A stretch of 64,000 bases of DNA from Heyndrickxia vini (lineage in GTDB: Bacteria > Bacillota > Bacilli > Bacillales > Bacillaceae_C): contig NZ_CP065425.1 of NCBI RefSeq assembly GCF_016772275.1, positions 1,766,653 through 1,830,652 on the forward strand, in the 5' to 3' direction. A model generated the notes under the pieces. The model did not search any database. It saw nothing but the letters and a program-made list of their open reading frames with translations, and had not been told where the DNA came from. The position numbers and the translations under genes are program-made. Below, in pieces: positions 8,735-17,564 of the stretch. The first letter of the stretch is position 1; each line of letters starts with the position of its first letter.

Positions 8735-9310
8735 ATGAATAGTAAACGAAAGGTGATATTAATTACAGATGGTGATGATTATGCCAGAAAAGCGATTGAA
8801 ACGATTGCAAAAGATATCGGCGGCAGATGTATTTCACAGTCATACGGAAACCCTTCTCATTTATCTGGACTAGAAATCGTTAACCAAATTAAAAAAGCAC
8901 CAATTGATCCAGTGTTAGTTATGTTTGATGATAGCGGTTTTATAGGTGAGGGAAAAGGGGAGGAGTCATTAATGTTCGTGGCAACACATCCCGATATTGA
9001 AGTGCTAGGTGTTATCGCTGTTGCTTCAAAAACCCATCAAGCGGAATGGGCAAAAGTCGATATTTGTATTGACAGAGAAGGCAACTTAACCCCATACGGT
9101 GTCGATAAATATGGTATTCCAGAAATGGAATTAAAAAAAATTAATGGGGACACCGTTTATTGCCTTGATCAATTAAATGTACCAATTATTGTGGGCATTG
9201 GAGATATAGGAAAGATGGGAAAAATTGATCATTATACGAATGGATCTCCGATTACGAGAAAAGCGGTTGATTTAGTATTAGAAAGGAGTGGGTATTATGG
9301 CGACAAATGA
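8735..9310 (+). CDS. spoVAEA: Stage V sporulation protein AE (SpoVAEA, soluble)
   Basis: A 191-residue soluble protein without membrane segments, recognisable from [12 protein letters not shown], the MFDDSGF and GEGKGEE stretch, and [18 protein letters not shown]. It matches B. subtilis SpoVAEA, not the membrane protein SpoVAEb. Its precise role is not settled; with SpoVAF it is a SpoVA operon product made in the forespore. The ribosome site GGAAAGGA is clear. It follows spoVAB directly, so the three genes normally in between are absent. The spoVAF start overlaps its last 14 bases. Confidence 0.92.
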   Translation: MNSKRKVILITDGDDYARKAIETIAKDIGGRCISQSYGNPSHLSGLEIVNQIKKAPIDPVLVMFDDSGFIGEGKGEESLMFVATHPDIEVLGVIAVASKTHQAEWAKVDICIDREGNLTPYGVDKYGIPEMELKKINGDTVYCLDQLNVPIIVGIGDIGKMGKIDHYTNGSPITRKAVDLVLERSGYYGDK

Positions 9311-10781
9311 CCTAAATAGGAAAGAACCAATACCCAAAAATATCGAGGAACTTGAGAAGATATTTGAAAAAAGAATGGGGTTAGGCGTAAGTTTTGATCT
9401 AGGTGTCCGACATATAAAAGTGTTAAAAAAGAATATTCAAATTTATTACATTAATGGTTTAACTGATACGATATTTATCATCCATATTTTACGGGAATTA
9501 GTAGATTTAAATGATACAGAACGCCTATCTAGTCGAATATACGATATAATCCAAAATCGAATAGTAAATCAATCAGTAGAAATAGTGAAAACGATTGATG
9601 AAATGACTGATCAAGTATTATCTGGATTGATTGCCATTGTTGTAGAGGGTGAAAGCGAAGCAATTATTGTCGATGTGAGAAGTTATCCAGGAAGACAACC
9701 AATGGAACCTGATACAGAAAAGGTTGTTCGTGGATCGCGCGATGGTTATGTCGAAAATATTATCGTCAATACGGCTCTTACAAGAAGAAGAATTCGTGAC
9801 GAGCGCCTGCGATTTGAAATTATGAAGGTAGGGGAACGTTCGAAAACGGACATAGCTATTGGCTATATTGAAGGTGTAGCAAACCCTGATTTAGTAAAAA
9901 CGGTTAAAAAGGAATTACAAACAATTGATGTTGATGGAATTACAATGGCAGATAAAACGATTGAAGAGTTTCTTTTAAAACAAGGATATAATCCTTATCC
10001 ACTCGTCAGATATACCGAGAGAGCTGATGTCGGTTCCATTCATCTTCTTGAGGGGCATGTGTTAATTTTTATTGATACTTCTCCTAGTGTTATGGTTACA
10101 CCTGCAACCTTTTTTCACCATCTTCAGCATGCTGAGGAGTACAGGCAAGCAGCAGCAGTTGGAACCTTTATTCGTTGGATTCGCTTCTTGGGAGTACTTG
10201 CTTCACTTTTCTTACTTCCCGTATGGTATTTATTTGCAATTGAACCTAGTTTATTGCCTGAGCATTTGGAATTCATTGGACCAAATAAACAAACGAATAT
10301 TCCGTTAATCTTACAATTATTTATTGCTGATATGGGTATTGAATTTTTAAGAATTGCTGCCATACATACACCAACCCCTTTGGCTACAGCGATGGGATTA
10401 ATTGCTGCGGTATTAATTGGCCAAATTGCTGTTGATGTTGGTTTATTTGTACCTGAAGTCATTCTATATGTTTCTGTTGCTGCCATTGGAACCTATGCAA
10501 CCCCAAGTTATGAATTAAGTGTCGCAAATAAAATTAGTAGAGTATTTTTGTTATTGATAGTTGCCTTTTTTAAACTTCCAGGTTTATTAATTGGCGGAAC
10601 ACTATTTATTATTTATTTGGCACATATTCGCGCATTAAATGCACCATATTTATGGCCATTTATCCCGTTTAATCCACAAGCAATTACCCATATTCTAATT
10701 CGGAGAACGGTTCCGGGATCCAAAATCAGACCAAGTATTGTTCATCCGCGCGATCGTTTTCGCCAACCAGCTGATGAGTAA
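9297..10781 (+). CDS. spoVAF: Stage V sporulation protein AF, GerA-family membrane protein
   Basis: A 494-residue paralogue of germinant-receptor A subunits. It has a large soluble N-terminal half and C-terminal membrane helices (from about residue 290: [20 protein letters not shown], a [16 protein letters not shown] segment and [18 protein letters not shown]). In B. subtilis SpoVAF with FigP forms a channel-like complex that amplifies germination. The ATG at 9297 sits eight bases after AAAGGAG and is preferred to the GTG at 9288, which overlaps that site. Last gene of the shortened spoVA operon, followed by a terminator and lysA as in B. subtilis. Confidence 0.94.
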   Translation: MATNDLNRKEPIPKNIEELEKIFEKRMGLGVSFDLGVRHIKVLKKNIQIYYINGLTDTIFIIHILRELVDLNDTERLSSRIYDIIQNRIVNQSVEIVKTIDEMTDQVLSGLIAIVVEGESEAIIVDVRSYPGRQPMEPDTEKVVRGSRDGYVENIIVNTALTRRRIRDERLRFEIMKVGERSKTDIAIGYIEGVANPDLVKTVKKELQTIDVDGITMADKTIEEFLLKQGYNPYPLVRYTERADVGSIHLLEGHVLIFIDTSPSVMVTPATFFHHLQHAEEYRQAAAVGTFIRWIRFLGVLASLFLLPVWYLFAIEPSLLPEHLEFIGPNKQTNIPLILQLFIADMGIEFLRIAAIHTPTPLATAMGLIAAVLIGQIAVDVGLFVPEVILYVSVAAIGTYATPSYELSVANKISRVFLLLIVAFFKLPGLLIGGTLFIIYLAHIRALNAPYLWPFIPFNPQAITHILIRRTVPGSKIRPSIVHPRDRFRQPADE

Positions 10782-10846
10782 ATCCATTGCGAAAATGAAC
10801 GTTTTATGATAAAGTTTAGCTAATTTATTTTAAATATTGAATAAAT

Positions 10847-10880
10847 AGACAGTTTGTCCTATTTGACAACTGTCTTTTAT
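10847..10880 (+). terminator. Terminator between spoVAF and lysA
   Basis: AGACAGTTTGTC (10847-10858) pairs with GACAACTGTCT (10865-10875), leaving one bulged base, and is followed by TTTTATTCTT. It closes the spoVA operon. No lysine riboswitch can be recognised in the 135-base gap. Confidence 0.75.
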
Positions 10881-10916
10881 TCTTAAAAGGATTTTAGATA
10901 GAAATGAGGAAAGTCA

Positions 10917-12236
10917 ATGTATTTTCACGGTACTTCAAAGGTAAACGAAAAAAATCATCTCGAAATTGGCGGAGTAGATACAGTTGAATTAGTTCAAAAA
11001 TATGGAACACCTGTATATGTTTACGATGTCGCTTTAATACGTGACCGTGCCAGAGGATTCAAACAAACCTTTGACAATCTAGGAATAAAATCACAGGTAG
11101 CATATGCAAGTAAAGCTTTTTCTTCAATTGCTATGCTAAATTTAGCACAAGAAGAAGGATTATCTTTGGATGTTGTTTCAGGTGGAGAACTATATACAGC
11201 AATTGCGGCGAAGTTTCCAGTAGAACGCATCCATTTTCATGGTAATAACAAAAGCAAAGAAGAATTAGAATTAGCTCTAGATTACAATATTGGTTGTATT
11301 GTAGTAGATAATTTTTATGAATTAGAACTGCTTGAGCAGCTCACACTTGAAAGAAATACACAAATCGCAATATTGCTTCGCGTAACACCTGGAATTGAGG
11401 CACATACCCATGATTATATTTTGACAGGTCAAGAAGACTCGAAATTCGGGTTCGATTTACAAAATGGCCAAGCAGAAGAAGCTCTTAAAAAATCGATGGA
11501 ATCTAAAAACTTTAAGGTGTTGGGTCTTCATTGTCATATTGGTTCACAAATTTTTGAGACGACAGGATTTATTCTTGCTGCAAAAAAAATTCTTGAAAAG
11601 TTAGTTGAGTGGAATGAAAAGTATGCATATTTTCCATCTGTTTTAAATTTAGGTGGAGGATTTGGAGTACGTTACACAAGTGAAGATGCGCCTTTATCCC
11701 CAGATAGTTACGTAAAGGAAATCATTATGGAAGTACAGAAACAAACCAAATCTCATCATCTACCTATGCCGGAAATATGGATTGAACCTGGAAGATCACT
11801 AGTAGGTGAGGCAGGTACAACATTATATACGATTGGATCCAACAAAGACGTACCGAATGTAAGGAAATATATAGCGGTCGACGGTGGGATGAGTGATAAC
11901 ATTAGACCAGCACTCTATGAAGCAAAATATGAAGCTACATTAGCTAATCGACCTTTAGATAAAATAGAAGAGACATATTCTATTGCTGGGAAATGCTGTG
12001 AATCAGGGGATATGCTCATTTGGGATCTTCCATTACCCAATACAAAATGTAATGATATTTTAGCAGTATTTTGCACGGGTGCCTACGGATATTCAATGGC
12101 TAATAATTATAATCGAATACCGAGACCCCCAGTAGTATTTGTTGAAAATGGCGAAGATCAGCTTGTCGTAAAACGAGAAACATATGAAGATATTATCAGA
12201 TTAGATTTGCCTCTCCACAGTAAGATTAATTTATAA
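10917..12236 (+). CDS. lysA: Diaminopimelate decarboxylase
   Basis: Catalyses the last step of lysine synthesis, meso-diaminopimelate to lysine, with PLP. The 439-residue fold-type III enzyme shows the PLP lysine in AYASKAFSS (Lys66), the HCHIGSQI motif, a glycine-rich LNLGGGFG phosphate-binding loop, EPGRSLV, and the C-terminal GKCCESGD with the catalytic cysteine. The ribosome site GAGGAAAG precedes the ATG. The spoVAF-lysA order matches B. subtilis. In spore formers lysA drains DAP, which competes with cortex and DPA demand. Confidence 0.96.
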   Translation: MYFHGTSKVNEKNHLEIGGVDTVELVQKYGTPVYVYDVALIRDRARGFKQTFDNLGIKSQVAYASKAFSSIAMLNLAQEEGLSLDVVSGGELYTAIAAKFPVERIHFHGNNKSKEELELALDYNIGCIVVDNFYELELLEQLTLERNTQIAILLRVTPGIEAHTHDYILTGQEDSKFGFDLQNGQAEEALKKSMESKNFKVLGLHCHIGSQIFETTGFILAAKKILEKLVEWNEKYAYFPSVLNLGGGFGVRYTSEDAPLSPDSYVKEIIMEVQKQTKSHHLPMPEIWIEPGRSLVGEAGTTLYTIGSNKDVPNVRKYIAVDGGMSDNIRPALYEAKYEATLANRPLDKIEETYSIAGKCCESGDMLIWDLPLPNTKCNDILAVFCTGAYGYSMANNYNRIPRPPVVFVENGEDQLVVKRETYEDIIRLDLPLHSKINL

Positions 12237-12240
12237 TTTT

Positions 12241-12285
12241 TTTCGGCCCATTTGCTTATTTTTCATAACGACAACTGGGCCGAAA
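12241..12285 (+). repeat. Inverted repeat after lysA without a T-run
   Basis: TTTCGGCCCA (12241-12250) and TGGGCCGAAA (12276-12285) are perfect 10-base arms around a 25-base loop. On the + strand no T-run follows, so a classical terminator is not supported. Confidence 0.6.
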
Positions 12286-12341
12286 GAATATCCTCTGCCC
12301 TTATTACTAAAGTTTGAATATTTCACATCATTTTTTTGTGA

Positions 12342-12370
12342 TTGCGTAAAGCGCTTAAAATCGATACAAT
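12342..12370 (+). promoter_or_regulatory. Candidate sigma-A promoter before the 28-residue peptide and ribT
   Basis: TTGCGT (12342-12347), a 17-base spacer and TACAAT (12365-12370) form a plausible vegetative promoter. The spacer contains the palindrome AAGCGCTT. The small ORF starts 57 bases downstream of the -10 box. Confidence 0.5.
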
Positions 12371-12427
12371 AGAGGGCGAATGACTTAATACATATAAAAG
12401 ATATTTATAAAAGTAGGAGTGTACTCT

Positions 12428-12514
12428 TTGAAAAAAAATAATATTTTGCTATTTATTCTAATCCTTATTTTAGCTGTTGGGTGGGGACTCTATTATTGGT
12501 TGTACATCGTTTAA
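12428..12514 (+). CDS. 28-residue single-span membrane peptide
   Basis: A TTG start with AGGAG exactly eight bases upstream opens a short frame encoding two lysines, then a hydrophobic segment of about 22 residues (ILLFILILILAVGWGLYYWL). It is bounded by a candidate promoter upstream and ribT downstream. It looks like a genuine small membrane protein because start, ribosome site and transmembrane character coincide. I do not recognise its family and propose no function. It occupies the interval where ppiB and the riboflavin genes lie in B. subtilis. Confidence 0.6.
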   Translation: MKKNNILLFILILILAVGWGLYYWLYIV

Positions 12515-12584
12515 TCATTGGGTTTAATACTGCCCGCCGATGTTTATAATGATAGAAAAGTATTCATAATATGTAGAAGGATAA

Positions 12585-12949
<365 letters not shown>

Positions 12950-12950
<1 letters not shown>

Positions 12951-13032
12951 GGCTGATTAATAAGCGGTTGGATATTGGGAATATAAAAGGGTAACCTCTG
13001 GATTCATTTTTTGTCAGCCCACTTTTATTTTT
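12950..13032. terminator. Long-loop hairpin between convergent ribT and ypuF
   Basis: GGGCTGA (12950-12956, overlapping the end of ribT) pairs with TCAGCCC (13014-13020), then T-rich sequence follows on the + strand. The 57-base loop makes it weaker than the other terminators here. It overlaps the ypuF 3' end. Confidence 0.45.
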
Positions 13033-13573
13033 TTAGTTGTAATTTTCGTTCTCTCTCCAAACTTTTTGTTATGGACGAGAGATACCTTTCAATTTCGATA
13101 CTTGTCCGATCCCGTAATTTATGCCGATGAATAATTGAGTAGTCATCTATTACACGCAGTTCTCCCCATCTAAACCCTAGCTCCTTACATTTACTCTTAC
13201 AAATAGTAAGTAACCCTTCATCATTAATTTTTATATTGATATTTACGTAGTCTTCCTTCTCTTTCATTCTGGTCAGTTGTGTATTCATTTTATTTAATAG
13301 ATCATTTGCGTCTATCTTTAATGTAAGGAGAACTTTTTTATTAAGCATTAAATTATTTAATGCTTTTTTCATTAAACGGGTGCTGCCAACGATGTTTGAG
13401 CGTCGGTAATGGTATTGTGAAACGGCTAACTGAATTAATCCAACCCACACGGAATGGCGGTTTTTGATATCAGTTTGTTTCCAATGCTCTTCTAGAACTT
13501 CGTGGCACTCGAAAAAATCTCTATCTCCATGAAAATGGACCAAATATTCGATATAGGCTTTCGGAAATTTCAT
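13025..13573 (-). CDS. ypuF: DUF309 protein YpuF
   Basis: A 182-residue protein whose N-terminal half carries the DUF309 signature (FECHEVLEEHWKQTD, followed by GLIQLAVSQYHYRR). The function is unknown; the family is small and helical. An in-frame GTG at 13585 is possible, but the ATG at 13573 gives the family-like N-terminus beginning with PKAYIEYL, and neither start has a strong ribosome site. The long lysine-rich C-terminal part beyond about residue 100 has no motif I recognise. It lies beside scpA, divergently transcribed from it. Confidence 0.8.
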   Translation of the reverse strand: MKFPKAYIEYLVHFHGDRDFFECHEVLEEHWKQTDIKNRHSVWVGLIQLAVSQYHYRRSNIVGSTRLMKKALNNLMLNKKVLLTLKIDANDLLNKMNTQLTRMKEKEDYVNINIKINDEGLLTICKSKCKELGFRWGELRVIDDYSIIHRHKLRDRTSIEIERYLSSITKSLERERKLQLKK

Positions 13574-13750
13574 TACATAACTCACTCACTTTCAACTTAT
13601 GTAAGTGTAACATAAATTCTTCTTAATTTTATATATAGAAAGAGGAAACCTTTTTCCAGTATGGAAAAATTTTTATTGGACTACAGAAGATATTCCACTA
13701 TACTTATAATGTTAGGGCATTTTTACTAGAGGTATGAAATTGGTGATATG

Positions 13751-14500
13751 ATGGAATATAATGTGAAAATAGATGCATTTGAAGGACCTTTGGATTTACT
13801 TCTGCATTTAATTAATCGGTTAGAAATAGACATTTATGATATACCTATGGCTGAAATCTCTGAACAATACTTATTATTTATTCATGCCATGAAGGAATTG
13901 GAATTGGATATTGCCAGTGAATATTTAGTTATGGCAGCAACATTGCTGGCGATTAAAAGTAAAATGTTACTTCCTAAACATGAAGATGAATTGGAAGATG
14001 AGTTCGAATATGAAGAAGATCCTAGGGATGATTTAGTTGAAAAACTAATAGAATATCGAAAATATAAGGAAGCAGCTGTCGAGCTTAAACAAATGGAGCA
14101 AGAACGTGGACAAATGTTTACGAAACCACCAAGTGATTTATCTGAATACATGAAGGATATCCATTCAGATCAATTTCAAGGTGATGTATCGATATACGAT
14201 ATGATCGGGGCATTGAATAAATTATTACGCAGAAAAAAGTTGCAAAAGCCTTTATCAACGAAAATTACAAGACAGGAAATATCAATTGAAAGCCGTATGG
14301 AAGAAATTTTAAAAGACCTTACGATTGAGAAGGGCAAGCAAAACTTTAATTCACTCTTTCCCGTGCCAGAAAAAAATCATGTAGTAATTACATTTCTTGC
14401 AATTTTAGAATTAATGAAAAGAAATGAAATTTATGTAGAGCAAGATGGGAATTTTAAAGATATTTTCGTAGCAAGGAAGGAAGTGAGTGTCATTGGATAA
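13751..14500 (+). CDS. scpA: Segregation and condensation protein A
   Basis: Kleisin subunit that bridges Smc heads and, with ScpB, forms the bacterial condensin used for chromosome organisation and segregation. The 249 residues begin with the family N-terminus YNVKIDAFEGPLDLLLHLI and contain SEYLVMAATLLAIKSKMLLP, an acidic linker (about residues 82-95) and a C-terminal winged-helix region (VVITFLAILELMK). Two adjacent ATG codons (13748, 13751) compete; 13751 gives the usual MEYN start. It overlaps scpB by 14 bases. Confidence 0.95.
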   Translation: MEYNVKIDAFEGPLDLLLHLINRLEIDIYDIPMAEISEQYLLFIHAMKELELDIASEYLVMAATLLAIKSKMLLPKHEDELEDEFEYEEDPRDDLVEKLIEYRKYKEAAVELKQMEQERGQMFTKPPSDLSEYMKDIHSDQFQGDVSIYDMIGALNKLLRRKKLQKPLSTKITRQEISIESRMEEILKDLTIEKGKQNFNSLFPVPEKNHVVITFLAILELMKRNEIYVEQDGNFKDIFVARKEVSVIG

Positions 14501-15095
14501 CATTAATTGGAAAGGCATTTTAGAAAGCTTGCTTTTTGCTGCTGGAGATGAAGGACTATCATTAAAACAAATAATGACGGTCATGGAACTTGAAGAATTT
14601 CAAGCGGTTGAACTAGTTGAACAATTAAAACAGGATTATGAAATGGATAATGGCCGTGGTATTGCCATTGTAGAGTTGGCAGGGACTTATCAATTAGCAA
14701 CAAAAAAAGATAACTCACTTTATTTGAAAAGACTTGTTGAATCTCCTGGTATGAGCACACTTTCACAAGCAGCACTTGAAACACTTGCAATTATTTCTTA
14801 TAAACAACCGATTACAAGAATAGAGATCGAAGAGATACGCGGAGTGAAAACAGAACGTCCGTTGCAAACTCTTACTTCGAAAGGCTTGATAAAAGAAGTA
14901 GGTCGTGCAAATGGAGCGGGTAGGGCCAGATTATATGGGACAACCAAAGAATTTTTAGATTATTTTGGTCTAAAAGATATTAAAGAGTTGCCGCCTCTTC
15001 CAGAATCAACAGACAATGATTTTGAACAGGACGATGCGGATCTATTTTTTGAAAAATTCCAGGAAACAATGGAAACAAGCTTAGATATTGAATAG
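14487..15095 (+). CDS. scpB: Segregation and condensation protein B
   Basis: Winged-helix dimer that binds the ScpA kleisin in the Smc-ScpAB complex. The 202 residues show the family signature ESLLFAAGDEGLS at the N-terminus and the conserved second winged helix (ETLAIISYKQPITRIEIEEIRGV), then an acidic C-terminal tail. The GTG start lies within the scpA 3' end, with AAGGAAGG six bases upstream. A strong terminator follows immediately. Confidence 0.95.
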   Translation: MSLDNINWKGILESLLFAAGDEGLSLKQIMTVMELEEFQAVELVEQLKQDYEMDNGRGIAIVELAGTYQLATKKDNSLYLKRLVESPGMSTLSQAALETLAIISYKQPITRIEIEEIRGVKTERPLQTLTSKGLIKEVGRANGAGRARLYGTTKEFLDYFGLKDIKELPPLPESTDNDFEQDDADLFFEKFQETMETSLDIE

Positions 15096-15104
15096 AAGAG
15101 GTTC

Positions 15105-15137
15105 AAAGGCTATTTGCAAACGCAAATAGCCTTTTTT
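15105..15137 (+). terminator. Terminator after scpB
   Basis: AAAGGCTATTTGC (15105-15117) and GCAAATAGCCTTT (15122-15134) are perfectly complementary, with a T-run after. Confidence 0.92.
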
Positions 15138-15140
15138 TAT

Positions 15141-15169
15141 TCATATCTATCCTTGTCCATTCATAAACT
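15141..15169 (+). promoter_or_regulatory. Sigma-E promoter of dacB-spmA-spmB
   Basis: TCATATC (15141-15147), a 14-base spacer and CATAAACT (15162-15169) match the sigma-E consensus (KMATATT, 13-15, CATACAHT) with one mismatch per box. It lies just after the scpB terminator and 43 bases before the dacB start. The B. subtilis dacB operon is sigma-E dependent. Confidence 0.75.
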
Positions 15170-15211
15170 TGTACAAAATACATGTTCACAATAGAGAAGA
15201 GGAGCAACTGT

Positions 15212-16324
15212 ATGAAACGTTTTTTTCTATTCATTATTTTACTTATGCTTATATTTGCTAGTCCCGGAAAGTCTTTTGCTGCTGCACCTTCAGTCACAGC
15301 TGCAAGTGCTATTTTAATGGACCAAGATAGTGGAAGGATTTTATACGAAAAAAATGCAAATGATGTACGAAGAATAGCCTCTATTACAAAAATAATGACG
15401 GCAATCTTAGCGATAGAGTCTGGAAAATTACAGGAAAATACCAAAATTAGTGAAACAGCTGTTCGTACGGAAGGCTCATCGATTTATTTAAAACCAGGAG
15501 ATACGGTGAAACTAGAGGATTTAGTGTACGGCTTAATGCTACGATCGGGAAATGATGCTGCCAATGCGATTGCTGAGTGTGTTGGGGGCAGTATTGAGGG
15601 GTTTGTCTTTTTAATGAATCAGAAAGCGAAAGAGATTGGGATGTTAAATACACATTTTGCGAATCCCAATGGTCTAGATAACAAAGAGGATCATTTCTCA
15701 ACTGCATATGATATGGCACTTTTGACGAGATATGCAATGCAAAATAAAACCTACAGAGTGATTTCTGGAACAAAGTCCTACAAAGGGTGGGGAAATAAAA
15801 ATCGATTATTAACTGAAAAGTATAAATACACGACAGGTGGGAAAACCGGTTTTACAAAACGTGCGAAAAGAACTTTAGTTACAACAGCATCAAAAGACCA
15901 CCAAAATCTAATTGCAGTCACATTGAATGGTCCAGATGATTGGAATGATCATATTAATATGTTTGAGTACGGATTTATGAATTATGATACAACCATTGTA
16001 TTGGATGCAGGTTTAATTAAAGATATTAATAAAAAGTATTTGAAAAATCATGTTTACATTAAAAATCCCGTCGTATATGCACTTACAAACAAAGAAAAAA
16101 AAGAGGTTTCAATAGAAATGAAATTTTTACACTCCCAAAAAAGTTGGAAGGATGTAAGGAATATTCCGGAAATAGTTGGAAAAGCAGTCGTTTATAAGGG
16201 AAACGATGAAATTAAATCAGTACCCATTTACTACAAACATGAACATATAGAAAAAAGGAAAGGATGGTTCGAGTATTTTTATAAATTGTTTTCGATCCAT
16301 TTAGGTGTAAAGGAAAATGGTTAA
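15212..16324 (+). CDS. dacB: Spore cortex D-alanyl-D-alanine carboxypeptidase DacB (PBP5*)
   Basis: A mother-cell penicillin-binding protein that removes terminal D-Ala and lowers cortex cross-linking, which helps core dehydration. The 370-residue protein has a signal peptide ending near SFAAA, catalytic SITK (Ser57, Lys60), SGN in LRSGNDAANA and KTG in GGKTGFTK. It is shorter and more divergent at the C-terminus than DacF. The ATG at 15212 follows GAGGAG; the upstream in-frame ATG at 15182 would place hydrophilic residues before the signal peptide. spmA begins eight bases before its stop. Confidence 0.95.
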   Translation: MKRFFLFIILLMLIFASPGKSFAAAPSVTAASAILMDQDSGRILYEKNANDVRRIASITKIMTAILAIESGKLQENTKISETAVRTEGSSIYLKPGDTVKLEDLVYGLMLRSGNDAANAIAECVGGSIEGFVFLMNQKAKEIGMLNTHFANPNGLDNKEDHFSTAYDMALLTRYAMQNKTYRVISGTKSYKGWGNKNRLLTEKYKYTTGGKTGFTKRAKRTLVTTASKDHQNLIAVTLNGPDDWNDHINMFEYGFMNYDTTIVLDAGLIKDINKKYLKNHVYIKNPVVYALTNKEKKEVSIEMKFLHSQKSWKDVRNIPEIVGKAVVYKGNDEIKSVPIYYKHEHIEKRKGWFEYFYKLFSIHLGVKENG

Positions 16325-16910
16325 TTATATCTGGATTGGCATGACATTAATCGGTTTGGTTTTCGCAGCTATTAATGGAAAAATGAAAGATGTCAATGAA
16401 GCTATTTTTCAATCAGCAAATGAAGCGGTTACCCTTTGCATTGGCCTAATTAGCATACTAGTTTTCTGGCTTGGAATCATGAGAATTGCCCAAGATTCCG
16501 GACTTTTAGATAAGTTCTCTCGTTTGTTTCGTCCGATTATTAAACGATTATTTCCTGAGGTACCCGAAAATCACCCTGCGATGGGGTATATTTTATCTAA
16601 CATAATTGCTAATATGTTCGGACTTGGCAATGCTGCTACACCATTAGGAATAAAGGCGATGGAGCAATTGAAGGAGTTAAATGGCGGAAGACCTGTAGCC
16701 AGTCGATCGATGATTACTTTTTTGGCATTAAATACATCTGGACTTACATTAATACCGACAACAGTTATTGCTATTCGAATGAATTATCATTCCGCATCAC
16801 CAACCGAAATTGTTGGCCCAACGTTATTGGCGACGACGATTGCTACGATTGCTGCTATTCTGATCGATCGATACTATTACTATAAAAGAACCCGCAATGG
16901 GGTGAAATAA
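16317..16910 (+). CDS. spmA: Spore maturation protein A
   Basis: A 197-residue membrane protein of the nucleoside-recognition (Gate) family, with several hydrophobic segments and the conserved GLGNAATPLGIKAMEQLKELNG. SpmA and SpmB are needed for full spore core dehydration and heat resistance in B. subtilis; the transported substrate is not known. The start overlaps dacB and spmB begins one base after its stop, giving a tight operon. Confidence 0.95.
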   Translation: MVNYIWIGMTLIGLVFAAINGKMKDVNEAIFQSANEAVTLCIGLISILVFWLGIMRIAQDSGLLDKFSRLFRPIIKRLFPEVPENHPAMGYILSNIIANMFGLGNAATPLGIKAMEQLKELNGGRPVASRSMITFLALNTSGLTLIPTTVIAIRMNYHSASPTEIVGPTLLATTIATIAAILIDRYYYYKRTRNGVK

Positions 16911-16911
16911 A

Positions 16912-17442
16912 ATGTATATACTGTCTATCGTATCCATTTGGATAATTCCATTACTTATTGGTTTTATATTAATATATAGTGTTATGAAAAAAACTCCTGC
17001 ATATGAGAGTTTTGTAGATGGTGGGAAAGAAGGAATAAAGATAGCGGTGTCTATTATTCCATTTCTTGTTGGAATGTTGGTCGCAATTACGGTATTTCGA
17101 GCTTCTGGAGCTCTAGACTTTTTTGTCCATTTACTTAGACCTGTATTAGATTTTTTGGGAGTTCCATCAGAAATTGTTCCTTTAGCACTAATACGCCCAA
17201 TATCGGGAAATGCTGCATTAGGGATTATGAGTGATATTCTTAAAGTGCATGGTCCAGATACGTTTATTGGAAAGTTGGCTTCAACTATCCAAGGGAGTAC
17301 AGATACAACCCTATATGTGTTAACCGTATACTTCGGTGCAGTTGGTATTAAAAAAATGGGGGATGCACTAAAAGTCGGTCTGCTAGCTGATTTAGTAGGA
17401 ATAAGTGCAGCTATAATCATCATAACTTGGATGTTTGGTTAA
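16912..17442 (+). CDS. spmB: Spore maturation protein B
   Basis: A 176-residue membrane partner of SpmA, also with a Gate domain (ISIIPFLVGMLVAITVFRASG, RPISGNAALGIMSD, GSTDTTLYVLTVYFGAVG). Third gene of the sigma-E operon dacB-spmA-spmB. The last codons form the left arm of a terminator hairpin. A 199-codon open frame on the opposite strand at 16824-17423 is a shadow with no independent support. Confidence 0.95.
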   Translation: MYILSIVSIWIIPLLIGFILIYSVMKKTPAYESFVDGGKEGIKIAVSIIPFLVGMLVAITVFRASGALDFFVHLLRPVLDFLGVPSEIVPLALIRPISGNAALGIMSDILKVHGPDTFIGKLASTIQGSTDTTLYVLTVYFGAVGIKKMGDALKVGLLADLVGISAAIIIITWMFG

Positions 17443-17467
17443 AATAGCCGAATATCCGAGTTTTTTT
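17429..17467 (+). terminator. Terminator formed with G-U pairs over the spmB stop codon
   Basis: GGATGTTTGGTT (17429-17440) and AGCCGAATATCC (17446-17457) form a 12-base-pair RNA stem with three G-U wobbles, then GAG and seven T. The left arm is the end of spmB, including most of the stop codon. Confidence 0.75.
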
Positions 17468-17564
17468 ATTTCACTGAGATTACTCATTTCTTTGCTTTTT
17501 TAACTTGATATGTAATAATTCATAAAGAATATGCTTTGAAAAAATAGATGAGGTGGAAAATAGA

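Noticed and set aside
10782-10916. Lysine riboswitch (L-box) before lysA
   Set aside because: The gap is 135 bases and is largely occupied by the spoVA terminator; none of the L-box conserved segments is present.
16824-17423. 199-codon open frame antisense to spmA/spmB on the minus strand
   Set aside because: It lies wholly opposite two well-supported spmA and spmB genes, has no ribosome site and a low-information composition; it is a codon-usage shadow.
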